Source: SBBG01 sp033717875
Lineage (GTDB): Bacteria > Pseudomonadota > Gammaproteobacteria > Ga0077554 > Ga007554
Length of the DNA stretch: 61,009 bases
Direction: 5' to 3'
Assembly: GCA_033717875.1 (NCBI GenBank)
Contig: JADDKJ010000017.1
Coordinates: forward strand, 1 to 61,009
The position numbers were made by a program, and so were the translations under genes. Each line of letters begins with the position of its first letter. The stretch's first letter is position 1. Of this stretch, positions 1-7,932 are shown one piece after another. The notes beneath the pieces are model-generated. The model ran no database searches and had not been told where the DNA came from. It saw only the letters and a program-made list of their open reading frames with translations.

Positions 1-252
1 CAGGCTGGCAAAGCGCGGCTCGTTGCACACGCGCAGCACCTCGTCCCGCTCCGCCTCGCTCAGGCGGTGGGCCGGCTGTGGGCGTGCCGCCGTCGGGCGG
101 CCATCCGCCTCGATCTCGCCACCGCGCGTCCAGCGGCGGTAGGTGCGCAGGCTGATGCCCACCACTTCGCACGCCGGCTCCAGACCCGCTCCCTGGGCTC
201 GGGCCTGCTTGATGTCCTCGATCATCGTCCGGCGCTCCGCAAGTTCGGTCAT
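1..252 (-). CDS. IS3-family transposase OrfB, N-terminal part (runs off the window)
   Basis: The ATG lies inside the end of orfA (ATGA overlap). The 84 visible codons encode a charged helical N-terminus followed by GISLRTYRRWT and a RPxPAHRLS segment, matching the helix-turn-helix-like region that precedes the DDE integrase core in IS3 OrfB proteins. The catalytic core is outside the window. OrfB is normally made as an OrfAB fusion by programmed frameshifting. No stop codon interrupts the visible part. Confidence 0.75.
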   Translation of the reverse strand, partial: MTELAERRTMIEDIKQARAQGAGLEPACEVVGISLRTYRRWTRGGEIEADGRPTAARPQPAHRLSEAERDEVLRVCNEPRFASL

Positions 253-749
253 ACGTCCTCGTCCTGCTGCGGGAGCGCCCGATATTTTTTTGCCAGCACC
301 AGCAAGGCCGCCGCCTCCGCCAGCGCCTTCTCCTTGCGATGGAGCTCGCGCTCCAGCTCCTTGATGCGCCGGCGATCCGCCTTGTGCCGCTGCGCCTGGT
401 CCGCCGCTTCCACATCGCGACGCGCATTGGCCTGCTCGCAGGCCGCACGCCAGAAGCGCACCTGCTCAACGTACAAACCCTTGCTCCGGCAGTACGCCGC
501 CAGCCCCTCTTCATTCAGGCCGGCCGTCTCCAGCACCACCGCAAACTTGGCCGCTGAATCCCAGTCATCGGCCTTACGCTTACCACCACCCGGCATCACT
601 GACCCCGCTTCTCTGGCTACCTTGCGCCAATTGTACAACGTCGTCTCCGTGATGCCCGTCTCCCGCGACAGCTCCGCCACCGATCGGCTCTCCGGCGGCA
701 TCATCCTCCTCAAAACAGACTGCTTCAGATCTTCCGAATACCTCGACAT
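249..749 (-). CDS. IS3-family transposase OrfA
   Basis: A 166-residue protein. Residues about 5-45 form a helix-turn-helix (SRETGITETTLYNWRK) that binds the IS ends, and a C-terminal region rich in Arg, Lys, Glu and Ala (about 110-155) looks like the dimerising coiled coil. It is longer than the usual OrfA of about 100 residues and carries a second HTH-like stretch around residues 65-105. It lies directly upstream of orfB, which it overlaps by 4 bp. The reading frame is intact, so the element may be recent, but mobility cannot be judged with the left end missing. Confidence 0.8.
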   Translation of the reverse strand: MSRYSEDLKQSVLRRMMPPESRSVAELSRETGITETTLYNWRKVAREAGSVMPGGGKRKADDWDSAAKFAVVLETAGLNEEGLAAYCRSKGLYVEQVRFWRAACEQANARRDVEAADQAQRHKADRRRIKELERELHRKEKALAEAAALLVLAKKYRALPQQDEDV

Positions 750-806
750 CTCTCGTCACTTTCCGCCCCACCGCCTTCTCTCTTGGGATCACAGAAAACA
801 GTGACA

Positions 807-1455
807 ACTATTCTGACGCGGGGGGCCTCGGTGCTGGCGGTACTGGCCATCGTGTGGTCGGTCAATCTCTTCAACTTCATGGATGGCACGGACGGTATCG
901 CGGGCGTGGAAGCCCTTTTTGTGCTCGGCGTGGGAGGCTTGCTGTTATGGCAGGCGGGGGGGGGCCGCGCTGGCGACGCCGGTCTGGACGCTGGCGGCGG
1001 CTGTGGCCGGTTTTCTGGTCTGGAACTGGCCGCGCGCGAAAATCTTCATGGGGGATGTGGGCAGCGGTTTTCTGGGATTCCTGATCGCGGTCTTTGCGCT
1101 GGCAGGCGAGGTGTGGTTTGGTGTGCCCGCCTTGCTGTGGGTGGTCCTCTATGGCGTTTTCTGGTTCGATGCCACGGTAACTCTGCTGCGGCGCATCGCA
1201 GCGGGCGAACGCTGGTACGCCGCGCATCGTTCTCATGCCTACCAGCGTCTGCACCACAGCGGCGGCTGGAGTCATGGCAGGATATTATGGGGTGTGATAG
1301 CGCTTGATACGGTACTGGCATTGCTCGCGTTGTGGGCGAATGCTCATCGGGAGATGTTGCCGTGGGCTGTGCTGGCGGCCTTTGTCGTATTGGCGGCAGC
1401 CTATGTCATGGTGGAGCGGATCGCGCCGATGTATCCGGCGCGGCGGGGGGCGTGA
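807..1455 (+). pseudogene. WecA/WbpL-like glycosyltransferase (GT4, MraY-like), 5'-truncated and frameshifted
   Basis: This is the remnant of a polytopic polyprenyl-phosphate sugar-1-phosphate transferase that starts O-antigen or other polysaccharide synthesis at the inner membrane. Recognisable motifs are NLFNFMDGTDGIAG (catalytic Asp region), FMGDVGSGFLGF and the C-terminal HRSHAYQR. The N-terminal half was removed by the insertion sequence that ends near 806. The reading frame also shifts by one base in a run of nine G at 956-964: codons before it are in one frame, and those after it continue in another as AALATPVWTLAAA. Eight G would restore the frame, so a sequencing error is possible there, but the truncation stands regardless. 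It converges on the dehydratase gene to its right. Confidence 0.8.
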
Positions 1456-1461
1456 CAGCTT

Positions 1462-1598
1462 TCAACGTAGGGCGGGTTAGCGTCTTTTGCGTAACCCGCC
1501 AGGCGTGCGAAGCACGCCATCGGTTTTTTAATGAGTGTCTGGCGGCACGGCTGGCGGGTTACGACGCCGAAAAGTGCGCCTAACCCGCCCTACGTTGA
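1462..1598. repeat. GTAGGGCGGGTTAG inverted-repeat element, copy 1
   Basis: Perfect 19-bp inverted repeats at 1462-1480 and 1580-1598 contain the core GTAGGGCGGGTTAG and flank about 100 bp. An internal match to the core (GTAACCCGCC at 1491-1500) makes a shorter hairpin with the left arm. The same core recurs at 16121 and 44921. It fills the gap between two convergent genes. It looks like a REP or MITE-type dispersed repeat; a role as bidirectional terminator or mRNA 3'-end stabiliser is possible but not shown. Confidence 0.75.
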
Positions 1599-1655
1599 TT
1601 CGCTCTACGCTTAACTTGCCGGCATTGGCCAAATGAATGGTGCGCACAGCGCACC

Positions 1656-3533
1656 CTACATCCGCCCCCGCTTGAACTCAACGACATTCGACACATCCGC
1701 GGAGACAGGCGACTCGCCCATTTCCGGCACCAGATTCTTCAACAGCGGCAAGAGCTGCGCTTCGTCATAATCGCGGCAGGCTTGCTCCATGCCGTCGATG
1801 GTTTCGTTCAAATAAAGCCAGTCGACCTCGCGGCTGCGCGCGAGCAGGATTTTGTCGTGGCCGGTTCCGGTGAGATCTTCCTGGTCGTAAAACAGTTCCT
1901 CGTACAGCTTTTCTCCCGGACGCAAGCCGGTATAGACGATCTGGATATCCTTGCCCGGGGTCTTGCCCGACAGGCGTATCATCTGCTCGGCAAGGTAATG
2001 GATTTTGACGGGTTCACCCATGTCCAGCACGAAAATCTCTCCGCCTCGCCCCGCCGCACCGGCCTGCATGATGAGCTGGCAGGCCTCGGGGATGGTCATG
2101 AAATAGCGCGTGATGTCGGCATGGGTCACCGTCACCGGGCCGCCCGCCGCGATTTGTTTCTGAAATAAGGGTACGACGCTGCCCGCCGAGCCCAACACAT
2201 TGCCGAAACGCACGGTAATGTAGCGCGTGCTCGAACGCTGATCCAGCATCTGGCAAAAGATTTCGGCGACGCGCTTGCTGGCGCCCATGACATTGGTGGG
2301 ATTGACGGCCTTGTCGGTGGAGATCATGACGAAGGTGGCGCAACCATATTTGTCGGCCGCCAGCGCCAGCGTCTTGGTGCCCAGCACGTTATTGCGCACG
2401 CCCTCGCGCGACTGTGTTTGCAGCATCGGCACATGCTTGTAGGCCGCCGCATGGAAGATGATCTCGGGCCGGTGCTTGCTCAGCACGTGCTCGACCGAGG
2501 GGTTGTCGCAGATGTCGCCAAGACATGCGTGCAGCACGAGGTTCGGATAGTCGCGCCGCAATTCCATCTCGATGCTGTAGAGATTGAACTCCCCGCGCTC
2601 GAACAACACCAGGGAAGCGGGGCCGAGACGCGCGATCTGCCGGCACAGCTCGGAGCCGATCGAACCGCCGGCGCCGCTGACCAGCACGTTCCTGCCGGAC
2701 AGACCTTCGCTGATCGACGGCCAGTCCAGCGATACCGGCTCGCGGCCAAGCAGGTCGTCGATGGCCACCTCGCGCAGGTCTTTCACGCTGACCATGCCCG
2801 ACACCAGATCCTGCATGCGCGGCAGGATGCGGAACGGCACGCCTGCCTGTTCGCACAGTTCAACCACACGCCGCACCTGGGCGCTGTTTGCCGATGGCAA
2901 GGCAATCACGATGATGTCGACGGCCATATCATCGACGACACGCGCCACCTGGTCGATGGCGCCCAACACCGGCAGGCCGTGCACTTTGGCGCCTTTGAGC
3001 TGGGGGTTGTCATCGAGAAAGCCGGCCACCATACACTCCGTGTCGCGCCGCATGTCGCGCGCCAGCATCTCCCCCGCCCGGCCCGCCCCTAGAATCAATA
3101 TGCGCTTGCACTCATGAAGTACACGGAGGTTGTTGAGACCCCGGTCCTTCCACACCCTGTACATCATGCGCGGCGCGCCGAGCAAGAAAATCAGAAACAT
3201 GGGGTACAAGGCGAGCGTGCTGCGCGGCACGCCATCCAGGCGGTTGAAAAGAAACAACGCAAGACTGACCGCCAGACCGCCTACGGCGGCGGCGCGGAGA
3301 ATGTTCCAGAGATCGGGAACGCTGGCGAATCGCCACAAACCACGGTAAAGACCGCTCCACCACAACACCAGCCCCTGAAACACCACCACGACCAGCATGG
3401 TCTGCAAGAAAGCGAGGCTTTCCAGCGATTCGAAGGAAAAATTATGCCTGATGAGATAAGCAAGCCCCCACGCGACGAATACCACGCTTATGTCGTGCAG
3501 GACAATGGCGATACGACGATTAATCCCACTCAT
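1656..3533 (-). CDS. Nucleotide-sugar 4,6-dehydratase/epimerase, WbpM/CapD/PglF type
   Basis: A 625-residue inner-membrane protein. The first ~125 residues hold about four transmembrane helices. A first Rossmann region (ILGAGRAG, about 147-154) is followed by a second NAD-binding domain (VSGAGGSIGSE, about 285-295) and the catalytic-site segment STDKAVNPTN, in which Asp-Lys replaces the usual Tyr-x3-Lys, as in WbpM and PglF. Members convert UDP-GlcNAc to the 4-keto-6-deoxy sugar for O-antigen or glycan synthesis. I chose the ATG at 3533 because a GAGGG ribosome site lies 6 nt upstream; an upstream ATG at 3578 lacks one. The neighbouring Wzz and sugar-transferase genes fit a polysaccharide locus. 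The exact sugar product is unknown. Confidence 0.9.
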   Translation of the reverse strand: MSGINRRIAIVLHDISVVFVAWGLAYLIRHNFSFESLESLAFLQTMLVVVVFQGLVLWWSGLYRGLWRFASVPDLWNILRAAAVGGLAVSLALFLFNRLDGVPRSTLALYPMFLIFLLGAPRMMYRVWKDRGLNNLRVLHECKRILILGAGRAGEMLARDMRRDTECMVAGFLDDNPQLKGAKVHGLPVLGAIDQVARVVDDMAVDIIVIALPSANSAQVRRVVELCEQAGVPFRILPRMQDLVSGMVSVKDLREVAIDDLLGREPVSLDWPSISEGLSGRNVLVSGAGGSIGSELCRQIARLGPASLVLFERGEFNLYSIEMELRRDYPNLVLHACLGDICDNPSVEHVLSKHRPEIIFHAAAYKHVPMLQTQSREGVRNNVLGTKTLALAADKYGCATFVMISTDKAVNPTNVMGASKRVAEIFCQMLDQRSSTRYITVRFGNVLGSAGSVVPLFQKQIAAGGPVTVTHADITRYFMTIPEACQLIMQAGAAGRGGEIFVLDMGEPVKIHYLAEQMIRLSGKTPGKDIQIVYTGLRPGEKLYEELFYDQEDLTGTGHDKILLARSREVDWLYLNETIDGMEQACRDYDEAQLLPLLKNLVPEMGESPVSADVSNVVEFKRGRM

Positions 3534-3635
3534 GATTTTCCCTCGTCTTAGGCTGCCCCGATTCTGCGCATGAAACAATTCACGCCCACAAGATCCGCAA
3601 CCCTTGTGTCATCTTTCCGTAGGGGGTTCGCTCAA

Positions 3636-4529
3636 TCAACCTTCGATCGTCTCACCCGCCCGATCCCGCGCCTTGGTAATGAACTCGGCAAAGAATGCAC
3701 CGAACACGCCCAGCATCAGCCCCAGCACGGCGGCCAAGGCCAGATAAAGCGCGGGTCTGGGTTTGACGGGTTTGACGGGCAGCGTCGGCTGGCGAAGCAG
3801 CACGGTTGGCTTGGATTGCAGTTCGGACATCGCCAGCCTCAACGCAACCTGCTGTTGCTCTATTTGCGGCAATTGCTGAAGCAGCCGCTCTTGCTCCAGC
3901 GTGAGCAAGCCCGCCAGCGCCGCGTCACTTCCCGCGGTAGTGGACATCCTGTGCCTTACCAACGACAAGATCTGCTCGATATCGTCACGCCGTTTCTGCA
4001 GCATATCCAACTGCTTTTGCTGCTCATCGCGCGCCATGGTAAACAGCTTCTGATGCTGCCGGATCACCTTGGCCATGACACCCGCAAGAAACTGCCGCGC
4101 CTCTTCCGCGCTATGAGCCTGCGCCGTGATTTCGACCCCGTTGGGCAAGGTCTTTTCCATGGTCTTCACTTCCTTGATAACCGGCAGCTTTGTCACGCCT
4201 TCGCTTTCATCCTTGACCCGGTATTCCTCCTTCAGTCGCTGCACAAGAAGCTGTGGTGCCTCCACCTGCCCCACCTGCACCTGCCCCACCTGCCCCACCT
4301 GCCCCACCTGCCCCACTCCCAGCACCGCACGGCTTTCGTAGACCGGATTGATAACGGCCATCCATAATCCCACCAGCACGAGCGCCGACAGCAGACTCGC
4401 AATAATCATCTTTCTTCTTTTGACGATTACCCGCCACAGATCGATCAGGCCGACCTCATCTTCCTGGTAATCATTTGTTATCTCATGGGTTTTCCCTGCA
4501 AGGCCCTTCGGGTCTTTACCTGTCATCAC
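3636..4529 (-). CDS. Wzz-family polysaccharide chain-length determinant
   Basis: A 297-residue inner-membrane copolymerase. The first transmembrane helix lies at about residues 41-62 after a cytosolic N-terminus, then a long periplasmic part rich in coiled coil (about 150-235), and a second helix near the C-terminus (about 262-285) preceded by a Pro-rich LPVKPVKPRP segment typical of Wzz. It sets the modal length of O-antigen or related polymers. Just after helix 1 lies an unusual VGQ repeat coded by 9-bp tandem units (4262-4316). Transcription runs toward the dehydratase 100 bp downstream, probably as one operon. Whether it serves LPS or exopolysaccharide cannot be told from sequence. Confidence 0.85.
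   Translation of the reverse strand: MMTGKDPKGLAGKTHEITNDYQEDEVGLIDLWRVIVKRRKMIIASLLSALVLVGLWMAVINPVYESRAVLGVGQVGQVGQVGQVQVGQVEAPQLLVQRLKEEYRVKDESEGVTKLPVIKEVKTMEKTLPNGVEITAQAHSAEEARQFLAGVMAKVIRQHQKLFTMARDEQQKQLDMLQKRRDDIEQILSLVRHRMSTTAGSDAALAGLLTLEQERLLQQLPQIEQQQVALRLAMSELQSKPTVLLRQPTLPVKPVKPRPALYLALAAVLGLMLGVFGAFFAEFITKARDRAGETIEG
4262..4316. repeat. 9-bp tandem repeat inside the wzz gene (VGQ codons)
   Basis: Units of CCCACCTGC and close variants are repeated about five to six times, coding on the minus strand for VGQ x4, then VQ and VGQ. One unit is 3 bp short, which keeps the frame. Because the unit is a multiple of three, gain or loss of copies would lengthen or shorten the protein without a frameshift. 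Confidence 0.9.
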
Positions 4530-4562
4530 ATCTCCGACGTCTTGGATGGTTTTCTTGAATTA

Positions 4563-4724
4563 CCCTAAGGAAGCGCAGATTTATTTGCGCTTCCGCGCGG
4601 CACACGGAAGTGCCGCTATGTTCAATGGCAGCAAGCCATTGAACATGAAGGAAAGCGAAAATGACATTTTTCGCTTTACCTTACGCTGAGAATTCCAGGA
4701 TGGAATTATTCAGCGTTTCCCTAA
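4563..4724. repeat. 150-bp five-hairpin element, copy 1, flanked by CCCTAA direct repeats
   Basis: The core is 4569-4718. Five successive dyads are visible: 4569-4594 (GGAAGCGCA arm), 4597-4616 (GCGGCAC arm), 4618-4646 (12-bp perfect stem), 4652-4677 (AAAGCGAAAA arm) and 4683-4716, a two-part stem with AATTCCA-gga-TGGAATT. CCCTAA stands on both sides (4563-4568 and 4719-4724), like a target duplication. A second copy with the same layout but different stem sequences is at 60321-60470. It lies upstream of wzz and could affect its expression. Confidence 0.85.
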
Positions 4725-4908
4725 AAATAGCAGCCAAACGCCCCTCTGCCTCGCTCTGCCTACTTAAAGAGGACATGATGCAAAAGATAATTGATTGCCG
4801 GACCAAATGATAGCAAAAACATCATGATTATTGTGTATTTTCAGGCAGTCAAGCGCTCGACGCGGATGGACAATATCCACGCAGCCCTCACCGGGCGCCC
4901 CGGCCCGC
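4725..4908. other. Intergenic stretch between the reductase stop and the repeat element; no gene seen
   Basis: This AT-richer stretch (about 4735-4850) must hold the leftward promoter of wzz unless transcription reads through from the reductase. I see no convincing pair of -35/-10 boxes, no conserved short reading frame and no terminator hairpin with a T-run. Confidence 0.4.
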
Positions 4909-5916
4909 TCACCGCCGCGCGAATTCAAAGGCATCGAAGTAGAAGCGTTCCTGCGGAAGTCCGCGCGCCAGGCAGGTCTGCCGGGCGGCGTTGACCATGG
5001 CGGGCGGGCCGCTGGCGTAGACATCGAAATCACCAAGAGTGGAAAAATCGGCGGCGGCGGCTTCTTGCACATAGCCGCTACGCCCTCGCCAACCCTCTTC
5101 GGGGCGCGACAACACGGGGATGTATTCCAGGTTCTTCGCCTCGCTCAACCAGCCGCGCACGTGTTGCTCCAGATAAAGATCACCGGGAACAGCGGCGCCC
5201 CGATACAGGTACATCGGCCGCCGCTCCCCCCGCATCAGGGCATCCTCGATGATGCCCTTGATGGGGGCGAACCCTGTGCCTGCGGCCAGGAAGAGGATGG
5301 GACGCGGCGAGTCCTTGCGCAACGTGAAATCGCCCAGCGGCGCCTCGATGCGCAGAATGTCTTTTTCCTTCATGCCGCTGAAGACATGGCTGGTGAATTC
5401 TCCGCCCTCGATCCGGCCAATGTGCAATTCGATGAGTCCGGCCTCGTGCGGCGCATTGGCGATGGAAAAACTGCGCCTGCGCCCGTCGCGCAGAATGATG
5501 TCGAGATATTGCCCGGCGGCGAATGGCAGGCGCTCGGTGCTGGGCAACTTGAGGTAAAGACGCATCACGCTGTCCGTCAGCCGCTCCATCTTTTCCACCC
5601 GGCACGGCAGCTTCTTCACCATGACATCCTGCGCGGCTTCGCGGCTTCGCGGTGCGATGACGAGATCGGTCAGCGGCCGGGCCTGACAGAACAGTGCCTG
5701 ACCCGCGCCGATGTCCTGCTCGCTCAGGGCATAGGGCGAATAGAGGCCATAGTCGACCCGGCCTTCCAGAACCTTGCCCTTGCACGCACCACACTGGCCA
5801 TTGCGGCAACCATAGGGCAGCGCCACCGCCTGGCGGATCGCCGCCGTGACGAGGTCTTCGCCTTCCACGACGGTGAAATCGCGTCCGCTGGCCGGAATAT
5901 GTACTTTGAAAATCAT
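4909..5916 (-). CDS. AscD-like oxidoreductase with 2Fe-2S, FAD and NAD(P) domains (CDP-6-deoxy-glucoseen reductase family)
   Basis: A 335-residue soluble electron-transfer protein. It has an N-terminal plant-type ferredoxin domain with ligands Cys37, Cys42, Cys45 and Cys77, then an FAD-binding barrel (SFSIANAP region, in place of RxYS) and an NAD(P) domain (LAAGTGFAPIKGI). The family includes the AscD/RfbI reductases that work with E1 dehydratases in 3,6-dideoxyhexose synthesis, and reductase components of oxygenases. No E1 partner is encoded nearby, so the family name should not be read as a pathway. It stands alone on its strand; the nearest upstream gene is divergent. Confidence 0.8.
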   Translation of the reverse strand: MIFKVHIPASGRDFTVVEGEDLVTAAIRQAVALPYGCRNGQCGACKGKVLEGRVDYGLYSPYALSEQDIGAGQALFCQARPLTDLVIAPRSREAAQDVMVKKLPCRVEKMERLTDSVMRLYLKLPSTERLPFAAGQYLDIILRDGRRRSFSIANAPHEAGLIELHIGRIEGGEFTSHVFSGMKEKDILRIEAPLGDFTLRKDSPRPILFLAAGTGFAPIKGIIEDALMRGERRPMYLYRGAAVPGDLYLEQHVRGWLSEAKNLEYIPVLSRPEEGWRGRSGYVQEAAAADFSTLGDFDVYASGPPAMVNAARQTCLARGLPQERFYFDAFEFARR

Positions 5917-5949
5917 GGCATGATATTAATATGCTATATGGGTGATCAT

Positions 5950-6097
5950 TTTAGGGCGCTTCTATAAATTCGATCAAGGCGCGAGGGCAAGGCGAAAAGG
6001 GGCGAAAAAGCGCAGTGTACGCTCCCCGGCCCGCATTTTGAGCCACGTTTCAACGCCGCCATCGCGGCTTCAGCGAAATTTATAGAAGTGCCCTTTA
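5950..6097. repeat. MITE-like element, 140 bp, with TTTA flanks
   Basis: The ends GGGCGCTTCTATAAATT (5954-5970) and AATTTATAGAAGTGCCC (6077-6093) are inverted copies of each other with one mismatch. TTTA stands directly outside each end (5950-5953 and 6094-6097), consistent with a target duplication of 3-4 bp. The inner 100 bp holds no reading frame. It sits in the divergent promoter region of the reductase and the SDR gene, and may derive from a DDE-type insertion sequence; the parent element is not in the window. Confidence 0.8.
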
Positions 6098-6112
6098 CCT
6101 TGGGAGACAGCA

Positions 6113-6988
6113 ATGAATCACGCCTTCATCATCGGCTACGGCGACATTGGCCGTCGCGTGGCGGCGCTGTGGAACGCGCGCGGCGGCGTGGTGAGCGCAC
6201 TGGCACGCACACCACAAAGCGCGCGGTTGCTGGCTGACAACGGGATCAGGCCGATCGACGGCGACCTCGATCAACCCGCCTCGCTACGCAATCTGCCGGT
6301 GAAAGATGCGCTGCTATTCTACTTCGCACCGCCCCCCGGAGAAGGAGACATCGACCCGCGCCTGCGCTCCACGCTTGCCGCGCTGACGCCGGAGAATCTG
6401 CCCAAGAGGATCGTTTATATCAGCACCACGGGCGTCTACGGCGATTGCCAGGGCGCATGGATCACGGAAGAAACGCCCGTCCATCCCCGCAGCGCGCGCG
6501 GCACGCGGCGGCTCGACGCCGAAAACGCCCTGCGCGACTGGCAAAACGACGCCAGCGTGCCCGTGGTGATCCTGCGCGTGCCGGGCATCTACGGCCCGGG
6601 CCGTCTTCCGGTGGACCGTATCAGGCAAGACATGCCCGTGATATGTGAAGAAGAATCTCCCTACAGCAACCGCATCCACGCCGACGACCTGTCGCGTATC
6701 TGCATCGCCGCCGCCGAACAGGGCCGCGCCGGAGAAATCTATAACGTCAGCGACGGCCACCCCACGACCATGACCGACTATTTCTACCGCATCGCCGACC
6801 TGCTCGCCCTTCCCCGCCCGCCCGCCGTCTCCATGGCCGAAGCGCGCAATCGTCTCAGCCCTGGAATGCTGTCGTTTCTGGAAGAATCAAAGCGCATCGA
6901 CAACCGCAAGATGCTGCGGGAACTCGGCGTGGAATTGCTTTATCCCACGCTGGAGGAGGGGCTGGCTGCCGTGGAACCCACCTCATAA
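6113..6988 (+). CDS. NAD(P)-dependent SDR protein, YeeZ-like
   Basis: A 291-residue extended SDR-fold protein. The N-terminal nucleotide site reads IIGYGDIGRRVA (residues 6-17), followed by YISTTGVYG and a PGIYGPGR segment, both usual in the YeeZ-like epimerase/dehydratase group. The usual catalytic Tyr-x3-Lys is not obvious, so an enzymatic role is unsure. The ATG has GGGAGA upstream, just outside the MITE. Its 3' end overlaps the end of the convergent padR gene by 49 bp. Substrate unknown. Confidence 0.8.
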   Translation: MNHAFIIGYGDIGRRVAALWNARGGVVSALARTPQSARLLADNGIRPIDGDLDQPASLRNLPVKDALLFYFAPPPGEGDIDPRLRSTLAALTPENLPKRIVYISTTGVYGDCQGAWITEETPVHPRSARGTRRLDAENALRDWQNDASVPVVILRVPGIYGPGRLPVDRIRQDMPVICEEESPYSNRIHADDLSRICIAAAEQGRAGEIYNVSDGHPTTMTDYFYRIADLLALPRPPAVSMAEARNRLSPGMLSFLEESKRIDNRKMLRELGVELLYPTLEEGLAAVEPTS

Positions 6989-7500
6989 ACATTGTGCAGC
7001 AAGCTCTCACGATGAGCCTCGATGCACTCGATCGCCGCCCTGGTCGTCGCCAAGCCATACTGGATAGTGAATTTGATGCCGGGCGGCATGCCTTCGCGCC
7101 GGTCGAGATCTTCCAGTATTTCGAGCGTGGCGCGGCTTTCATCGAGACGTTGTTGCAGAATTTCATCCAGACGCTGCGGCGGCAGAAGATGGGCGAAAAA
7201 CATCAGCACCAGAAATTCCGAGCGGAGCTTCTCGCGCGGCGGCGTATCCAGCAGTTCAGCAACAAGTGCCGCACGGCCCGCCTCCGTAAGCGAATAGATT
7301 TTTTTATCAGGACGCTTTTCCTGCTCCTGCCGCCGGCAGGATACCTTGCCCTCCTCGGTCAATTTCTCCAGCGCCGGGTAGATCGAACCATACCCCGCAC
7401 TGAAAAAATGACTGAACGCCTCCTCGAAAAGCTTCTTGATATCGTAGCCGGTCGCATCGCACAAGCTGAGCGCCCCCAGACATAGTGTTTTTGTATCCAT
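6940..7500 (-). CDS. PadR-family transcriptional regulator
   Basis: A 186-residue protein. Residues about 1-80 form the PadR winged helix, with GYDIKKLFEEAF, SIYPALEKLTEEG and the wing KKIYSLTEAGR; the remaining ~100 residues form the helical Vir_act_alpha_C-type dimerisation region. It lies 3 nt after a DUF2306 membrane-protein gene, so the two are cotranscribed. Identical TATCAA-A-TTGATA palindromes lie before that gene (7890-7902) and before the upstream SDR gene (8911-8933), the likely sites of self-control. The ligand is unknown. Confidence 0.88.
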   Translation of the reverse strand: MDTKTLCLGALSLCDATGYDIKKLFEEAFSHFFSAGYGSIYPALEKLTEEGKVSCRRQEQEKRPDKKIYSLTEAGRAALVAELLDTPPREKLRSEFLVLMFFAHLLPPQRLDEILQQRLDESRATLEILEDLDRREGMPPGIKFTIQYGLATTRAAIECIEAHRESLLHNVYEVGSTAASPSSSVG

Positions 7501-7503
7501 CGA

Positions 7504-7875
7504 TCAACCCCCGAAAATAAAACCACCCAGCCGCCTTTCGGGATGCAGCGCCAGCAAACCCGCCACACTCACGCCGACGAATACCCCGAACATCGCCCGG
7601 CGATGTTCAACGATCTTGCCAGCGCGAATGAAATACACCGCCGAGGCCAACCCGTAAAGCGTATAGATCGAGAGAAGATGTATCCAACTGAAACCCCACA
7701 AACCGCCGATTTCACGAATCCAGAACGAACTCGTCGCTGTAATCGCCATCACCAGCACCCAGACACGCCCAAAACCCCGATGCCGCGCCGTGCCTTTGCG
7801 CATCAGCAGCATCACCACGCCCAAACCCAGTGCCAGCAAGGCGCTGTAGAGGTGAATTGCTATCGAAATTGGCAT
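7504..7875 (-). CDS. DUF2306-like small membrane protein
   Basis: A 123-residue protein with about four transmembrane helices: IHLYSALLALGLGVVMLL near the N-terminus, a second around residues 37-55, WIHLLSIYTLYGLASAVYF around 65-83, and a last around 95-110. The loop RKGTARHRGFGRVW and the later EHRRAMFG carry the His/Arg motifs usual in DUF2306-type proteins. The function of this family is not established. It is the first gene of a two-gene unit with padR, and the palindrome at 7890 sits 15 bp before its start. Confidence 0.75.
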   Translation of the reverse strand: MPISIAIHLYSALLALGLGVVMLLMRKGTARHRGFGRVWVLVMAITATSSFWIREIGGLWGFSWIHLLSIYTLYGLASAVYFIRAGKIVEHRRAMFGVFVGVSVAGLLALHPERRLGGFIFGG

Positions 7876-7889
7876 ACCGCCGCCCCCAC

Positions 7890-7902
7890 TATCAAATTGA
7901 TA
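7890..7902. promoter_or_regulatory. Palindrome TATCAA-A-TTGATA before the DUF2306-padR operon
   Basis: A perfect 13-bp palindrome 15 bp upstream of the start codon. The same core forms the centre of a longer palindrome at 8911-8933. Binding by the encoded PadR protein is inferred from position only. Confidence 0.6.
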
Positions 7903-7932
7903 TATGATGCCTGCGGATTGCCTGAAATAGCC

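Larger units (their letters stand above)
1..806 (-). mobile_element. IS3-family insertion sequence, partial (left part beyond window)
   Basis: Two overlapping transposase reading frames (OrfA, then the start of OrfB in another frame with an ATGA overlap) on the minus strand are typical of IS3-family elements. The right end is probably near 806, where the minus strand reads TGTCACTGTTTTCTG, beginning with the 5'-TG typical of IS3 ends. Immediately beyond it begins the remnant of a glycosyltransferase gene that lacks its 5' part. The other end is outside the window, so the second terminal repeat and the target duplication cannot be seen. The exact boundary is an inference. Confidence 0.75.

Noticed and set aside
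4831..5967. Plus-strand open frame opposite the AscD-like reductase
   Set aside because: The minus-strand protein has all ferredoxin cysteines and flavin motifs; the plus frame has none.
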